A DNA stretch of 64,000 nucleotides from Cloeon dipterum (lineage: Eukaryota > Arthropoda > Insecta > Ephemeroptera > Baetidae), in contig NC_088790.1 in NCBI RefSeq assembly GCF_949628265.1, forward strand, positions 24,804,545-24,868,544. Reading direction: 5' to 3'. Under the pieces are notes generated by a model that did no database searches, was not told the DNA's origin, and saw nothing but the letters and a program-made list of their open reading frames with translations. This document shows, in pieces, positions 60,501-64,000 of this stretch (positions within the stretch are counted from its first letter, which is position 1; each line of letters starts with the position of its first letter). The position numbers were made by a program, and so were the translations under genes.

Positions 60501-62766
60501 AGCACATCAGAAAAATGAAAATCGACAAAAAGGGGAGAATTTTTTAACCACCTAGATAATAAATCGCATCAAAAACCAAAGATCTTTTAATTTCATGAAT
60601 CATGAACAATAAATCCTGCTGGCTGGTTTTCAGCAAATTGTTTCCCAAGCTTAAAAAAATCACCATTTAAATATATGAAAAAAGGAGACAAGCATTTCTT
60701 GTGATTTTTAAGCGTGAGAGTCAAAATAAAATTAAAAGCTTTTATATTTTCACACCAAGAGACAAAGGTAATAGATTTTATGACTTCTATTGTCTTCTAT
60801 TTACCTATATGATGAGGGAAAAGTTATACCTAAATATTAAATTGTACAAAAATTCTTTTAAAATTAAACAAAAAAGAAAATCTTGTAAGTTATTAACAAA
60901 CCTGGGGCTCTGTTGTGTTTGTTTATTATCACAATCAGTCATAAATACATTAATGTGTATCACAGTGAAAATCAAAATCAGTCTACTGTCTGAAAGAAGG
61001 ATATGCAACGTAAACAGATATTTGAATTTTAAACGAATGACAATTTTTCGGAGCTTCCAATCGTCACTGGCGACAGTCAAAAAAGCACTTATCATGCAAG
61101 GTTAAGGCGTTAACAGTCCAAAACATTATCATCCGACAAAAATCCGAGAAAATTTCGATTCCTGAGGAAAATTTTCAAATTTCAGGTGGTTTTCTGTCTA
61201 AAAAAAATGTTTTTTTTTTCAGAGCAAAAATAAAGTTCTACAAACTCAATTATTTTATTACTAGTTTTCAAAACAATATATATAATTTATTTTTTTCAGG
61301 AGACACAATAAGGGAAATTAAGAGAACAAACTTACATAAGAATTTATTATCCTGAACAGGGGAAATGCCTTTATTTTGCTACAAATTTTCTGACTTCTAA
61401 GCAAACCCCAATTTTTTCCATCGAGCAAGGCTCTTAATTTACCAAGCGTCGGTCTATGTTATAAATATATTTTTTTAATTTGGTTTATATTTAAACAAAC
61501 CAATTTCTTTTAAAATGGGAAATCTTAATTGCTTAAAATTGAAAAGCCAAAAATACATGCAGGAGAATTTTTTCACTTTGTGTCTGTTACATTTAAATAA
61601 ATGTTCCATCAAGAAACCTGTGAAAAAATGGTGACCAAAGGAACAAAAGACTCCCTTTGAGTCCAAAAACCACCTATATTTATAAGCCAAAGTAAAACAA
61701 ACTAAAAATCAAATCCGTAATTGTAGTCGAGGTATATTAGTTCTTGTAATTGATCCAGTTTCCCTGCATGCAGTACTATTGATTTTGCTCCATACAAATT
61801 GTAATGCGAGGCCTTTTTACCCATAGTGACGGGACTTAAACAAGGATTGCGTGATGAAGCAGTAATTTTAATTCGGCCGCAACGCAATGTCAAAACTTTG
61901 AAAGTCAAATTCATGACTCTTTACTTGATTTAAAGCGTTTCAGACTAGAATCAGCAAGGCAGGGGGCAAGCATATTTTTATATTTATCGCCAGAGAAGTA
62001 AAATGTGCCTCGAGGAACCAAAATTAGACGCCAGTCGTTAAAATTGTACAGCTGTCCGGCATCTTGCGGCGAAAATCACTTCTCGACGCGCCGAAATCAC
62101 GCTATCATTAACTCGAACGTGTAAATAATTTCCGTCATTAAAAATAAAAAGCATTTCTGCAAGACTAAATTGTTTATTTGTAGGTCATTTTTAATACTCA
62201 TTATTTAAAACAGGATGCTTTGCAATTTTACTATTTTTATGTGTCAATTTGTTTCTCCTAATCGGTATTTTAAGATATTAATTAATAATTAATTTAAAAA
62301 GGTTTGCTGTTTTTTTCTAATTTCAAAAATTTACAAGATATTGCTGTTCTAAGCCTTTATATAATCGAAATTAATTTTTATTCAATCTGGCAAGTATTTT
62401 ACTGGATTAGACAAAATATAAATAATATCATTAAAATTTAAGAAATATGATTCAACACATTATTCTAGCATATTTTGAAGTTATCTCAATAAAGAGCTTT
62501 CAATTCTTTGATCCAAAAAACGAAAGAAAAAGATTTTTTTGCAATTTTGATTGTTTTAAACACAATATTGTCAATCAGAAATACAGAATTGTTAATTTAA
62601 AATTACATTAAACTTATTGTACACCACTTGTCGATGGAAAGCAACAATTTTATACCTATATAACAGAAATTACTATTCACCTGTAGAACATGGCCTCGAG
62701 GTAGTTGACGATGGCCGTGCTGATGCGGTGCAGGATGCCGAGCTCTTTTTGCGACTGCTCCTCCAT
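48557..62766 (-). CDS. Patched-related 12-TM protein (PTCHD3/Ptr group)
   Basis: An RND-type membrane transporter with a sterol-sensing domain. Exons in transcript order: 62766-62681, 60482-60236, (60159-60016 cassette), 56478-56408, 56344-56093, 55577-55406, 55349-55246, 55184-55064, 54557-54261, 54053-53805, 53457-53142, 52844-52702, 52638-52477, 50982-50590, 48802-48557. Phases all close: 952 residues, or 1000 with the cassette. TM1 is in exon 2. The sterol-sensing domain starts at VYLGMAGIVS (residue 352), with the RND acidic pair GIGVDDMF (Asp397/398). The second half has AVGLCVDYAAH (Asp813). The C-terminal tail after LPVLLSLIGPKP is basic and proline-rich. Conserved Cys and NxS/T sites lie in the first luminal loop. 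Patched itself is longer, and Dispatched and NPC1 have different signatures, so this is the patched-related group. The ligand is unknown. Confidence 0.95.
48803..49968 (-). other. Last intron of the Patched-related gene, left part
   Basis: Contains a degenerate relative of repeat B at about 49370-49790 (blocks TTTTCTCCAAAATATACTGC, TTAGGGAAACTCTTTGTTG, CATGCATTGGTAACAAGAAT-like). Otherwise non-coding. Confidence 0.5.
49969..50402 (-). repeat. Repeat A copy 1: 434-bp palindrome
   Basis: AATTGACCAGTTGCATAAAC at the left and GTTTATGCAACTGGTGAATT at the right, with arms of about 200 bp that pair with each other. It lies in the last intron, 188 bp from the 3' edge of exon 50590-50982, and in the opposite orientation to copies 2 and 3. 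Confidence 0.92.
51081..51514 (+). repeat. Repeat A copy 2: 434-bp palindrome
   Basis: Same length and termini as copy 1 (AATTCACCAGTTGCATAAAC ... ACTGGTCAATT). It lies 98 bp upstream (transcript sense) of exon 50590-50982. Internal landmark: GAAAACCAAAATCGGTTCAG and its reverse complement. Confidence 0.92.
52131..52403. repeat. Foldback element with ~80-100-bp arms
   Basis: 52155-52234 is almost exactly the reverse complement of 52301-52380 (landmark GAAGTCACGCCTTTATTTCG). Imperfect pairing extends outwards through GGAATATTCTTCAGGAATAA. The 66-bp loop pairs partly as well. It lies in the intron 50983-52476, just 74 bp from exon 52477-52638. It is not related to repeat A. Confidence 0.85.
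52908..53105. repeat. Short degenerate palindrome related to repeat A
   Basis: AGCCGTCAGCAGATGGCATC at the left and GCGCTGACACCATCTGCCTG at the right, with GTTCCGCCAATCACAGTAAA inside. These are reminiscent of the repeat A ends and centre. It fills most of the intron 52845-53141. Confidence 0.5.
54730..54845. repeat. Degenerate repeat A fragment
   Basis: GCTGGAAACCGAATTTGGTT, CAACCAAACGACTGTGA and AATCAATCTGAAGTTGCAGT match repeat A in order. Located in the intron 54558-55063. Confidence 0.4.
56479..58931 (-). other. Large intron of the Patched-related gene, left part
   Basis: About 56930-57330 and about 58130-58420 are diverged duplicates (GCACTTTGATCGAAATT versus GCACTTCGATCGAAATT, then AAGATCTAA, TTCAAG, TTATATAACTCT in the same order). 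GC-rich sequence at 57880-58130 and 58590-58800 is of unknown role. Confidence 0.45.
58932..59365 (+). repeat. Repeat A copy 3: 434-bp palindrome
   Basis: Same length, orientation and near-identical sequence to 51081-51514. Both ends carry AATT. It sits in the intron between the exon at 56408-56478 and the cassette at 60016-60159. Confidence 0.92.
60016..60159 (-). other. Candidate 48-codon cassette exon of the Patched-related gene
   Basis: 144 nt in phase 0 on both sides (FQEFGKVPNIDF ... KLPAMNE), donor AACGAG/GTACAT. The acceptor that keeps the frame is the second AG of GAATTGCAGAG. Using the first AG would cause a frameshift and a stop within about 22 codons. Flanking exons read ...VLQPHVLMQ and LEEIHSRVKG, which are contiguous in relatives. 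Inclusion would add 48 residues to the first luminal loop. Confidence 0.45.
60230..60236 (-). other. GC-AG intron donor
   Basis: The exon ends ATGCAG and the intron starts GCAAGA. No GT donor nearby preserves the frame, and the match around the site (CAG/GCAAG) is the usual context of GC donors. Confidence 0.75.
60490..62680 (-). other. First intron of the Patched-related gene
   Basis: 2.2 kb of AT-rich non-coding sequence. No repeat or exon was recognised. Confidence 0.5.
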
Positions 62767-63010
62767 GCTGATGCTGCGGAGATGCACTCACTGCCGCTAT
62801 TTATCGTCAGGACATGGGGGCAGAGGAGGCACCACTCGCGCTCGCGGACTACGATCGCGACTGACCGAGTCCGCGAGTCGGCGCTCACGTGGCCCCGCAG
62901 ACGCGCGACCTTGCCGTGCCTCCCAGCGCTCCCCCTCCGCGCTCCGCGCTCCGCGCCGCAGCAAAAGCGGCAGCTGCCTCCACGCGTTGCCGTCAGAGGC
63001 AGACACCCGG
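62767..63010 (-). promoter_or_regulatory. CpG-rich 5' UTR and promoter of the Patched-related gene
   Basis: GC-rich block directly upstream of the ATG at 62766. An initiator-like TCAGT lies on the minus strand at 62860-62864, which would give a 5' UTR of about 95 nt. No TATA box was seen. Confidence 0.4.
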
Positions 63011-63019
63011 ACAGAATTA

Positions 63020-64000
63020 TTTCCTGATACATAGTATCATCATCTACACCGCCAATCAATTGCATTATGTGTTTTTCGTTGATAAGAAATGAAACTACGC
63101 CAGACATCTATTTTTTAGTTTTGGTTTTTGTTTTTCGTGATAAAGATATATAGGTCAAAAATTAAAATCGCGTGCATCACCGTCTGGGGCAGACGCACTT
63201 GAACGAAATTTTCTTTTGTGCATCACTCAATTTAATCTCGTGCAAATCAGTCGCAATTCCTTGTGTTTCAATGCTGTCGTCTCACGATGATAAGAAATTA
63301 GACTATTTCAACATATTTTTGATGCTGTTAACATAAAAAGATAAAAATTTAAGGACACAGACTCATGCATGGTTTTTAGACACATATCTTTTTATTATAA
63401 TATCCAATCAACTGCCATTGCAAACTGCCATAAATTATTCAAAAATTGGATTGAGTTTTTATTTTATTTCCAAATAAAAATATCTTGGTGGAAAAAATTA
63501 GACACAATAGGAACTCAGTTCTGTTCTGGAACTATTTACTGTTCCAAAATAAAATTTAAAGCTGTTTTGCTGTGACGGATCGCACTATACTTGTCTAAAA
63601 AGTATAAAACCGTCCGGATCGGCTCAAAATCCGAGGAAAATTGTATTCTTGTGTGATTCGCATCGTGGAATTTTTCTAAAAATTTCGTTTTTTGGTGGAT
63701 TTATTGCCTGAAATTATTTTTGTTCAGTTTTCCGGTCGATTTATATTTATTTCAGGAATTAAATCCGGGTTTGATCCTATTTTAAGTAGAGGTCACAGCA
63801 GCTACATTTTATCTTCTGCACTTTTTAATTTTTGACTAGATTCATGGCGGCTGGCGGCTGCCCACGTGACCCAAAATTTGACGGCTGGCACGGCGCAGGA
63901 CGGCTGACTGCTGAGACGTCTAAAATTTCGCTAACGCATGTATAGCTCATTCTTTTAATTGAGACTATTCCTGTAACTCATTTTGTTATAGATGCCGAAT
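63020..64000. other. Right edge, no gene identified
   Basis: AT-rich with a GC-richer patch at 63840-63920 that includes a CACGTG E-box. This might belong to a divergent promoter outside the window. Confidence 0.3.

Noticed and set aside
48557..62766. Assignment as Patched, Dispatched or NPC1
   Set aside because: Length of about 952 residues and signatures such as GPVHHSLPFLLLGIGVDDMF and NLWLPRNSNFVRDF fit the patched-related (PTCHD3/Ptr) group better; NPC1 would have an N-terminal Cys-rich domain.
1..64000. CRISPR arrays, bacterial operons, tRNA or rRNA genes
   Set aside because: No regularly spaced direct repeats, no cloverleaf with a convincing B box, and no rRNA core sequence were found by eye. 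A tRNAscan or Rfam search would be decisive.

Overview
The window is nuclear DNA of an animal, almost certainly an arthropod and probably an insect with fairly compact genes. The evidence is AT-rich non-coding DNA, many 50-130 nt GT-AG introns, AATAAA poly(A) signals, intact metazoan housekeeping genes (COPII Sec24, sphingomyelin synthase, a Patched-related transporter) and several families of short non-autonomous repeats. I see no bacterial or viral genes, no CRISPR array and no rRNA or tRNA that I can defend. The species cannot be fixed from the sequence.

Layout. (1) 1-6.9 kb is gene-poor: copies of a 435-bp MITE-like repeat (B), a GC-rich retrosequence with a 29-A tail, and CpG-rich patches. 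A terminal EF-hand exon with its 3' UTR lies at 6.9-7.4 kb (+). (2) 7.8-24.2 kb (+) holds four tandem paralogues of a protein family I do not recognise. Each encodes about 900 residues and ends in a MYND-like Cys/His cluster. Exon structure and reading phase are conserved, but copy 2 lacks the last intron. Sequence tracts are shuffled between copies, and a second copy of the 3' UTR of the upstream EF-hand gene sits between copies 2 and 3, marking a duplication junction. (3) 24.97-32.35 kb (-) is a complete Sec24C/D-type gene with 12 constitutive coding exons, one candidate 14-codon cassette exon and a non-coding first exon. (4) 33.88-46.1 kb (-) is a sphingomyelin-synthase gene whose four core exons can be joined in frame to either of two far-upstream first coding exons. 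(5) 48.56-62.77 kb (-) is a Patched-related 12-TM gene with 14 constitutive exons, one GC-AG intron and one candidate 48-codon cassette exon. Its introns are full of palindromic repeats (A, 434 bp, three copies) and other foldback elements.

The three minus-strand genes act in membrane biology: ER export, sphingolipid synthesis and sterol-sensing-type transport. That adjacency is probably coincidental. The least-described content is the four-gene MYND-like family with its signs of gene conversion, followed by the alternative exons and the palindromic elements that bracket single exons. Exon joins were checked by hand for reading phase; all of them close in frame.
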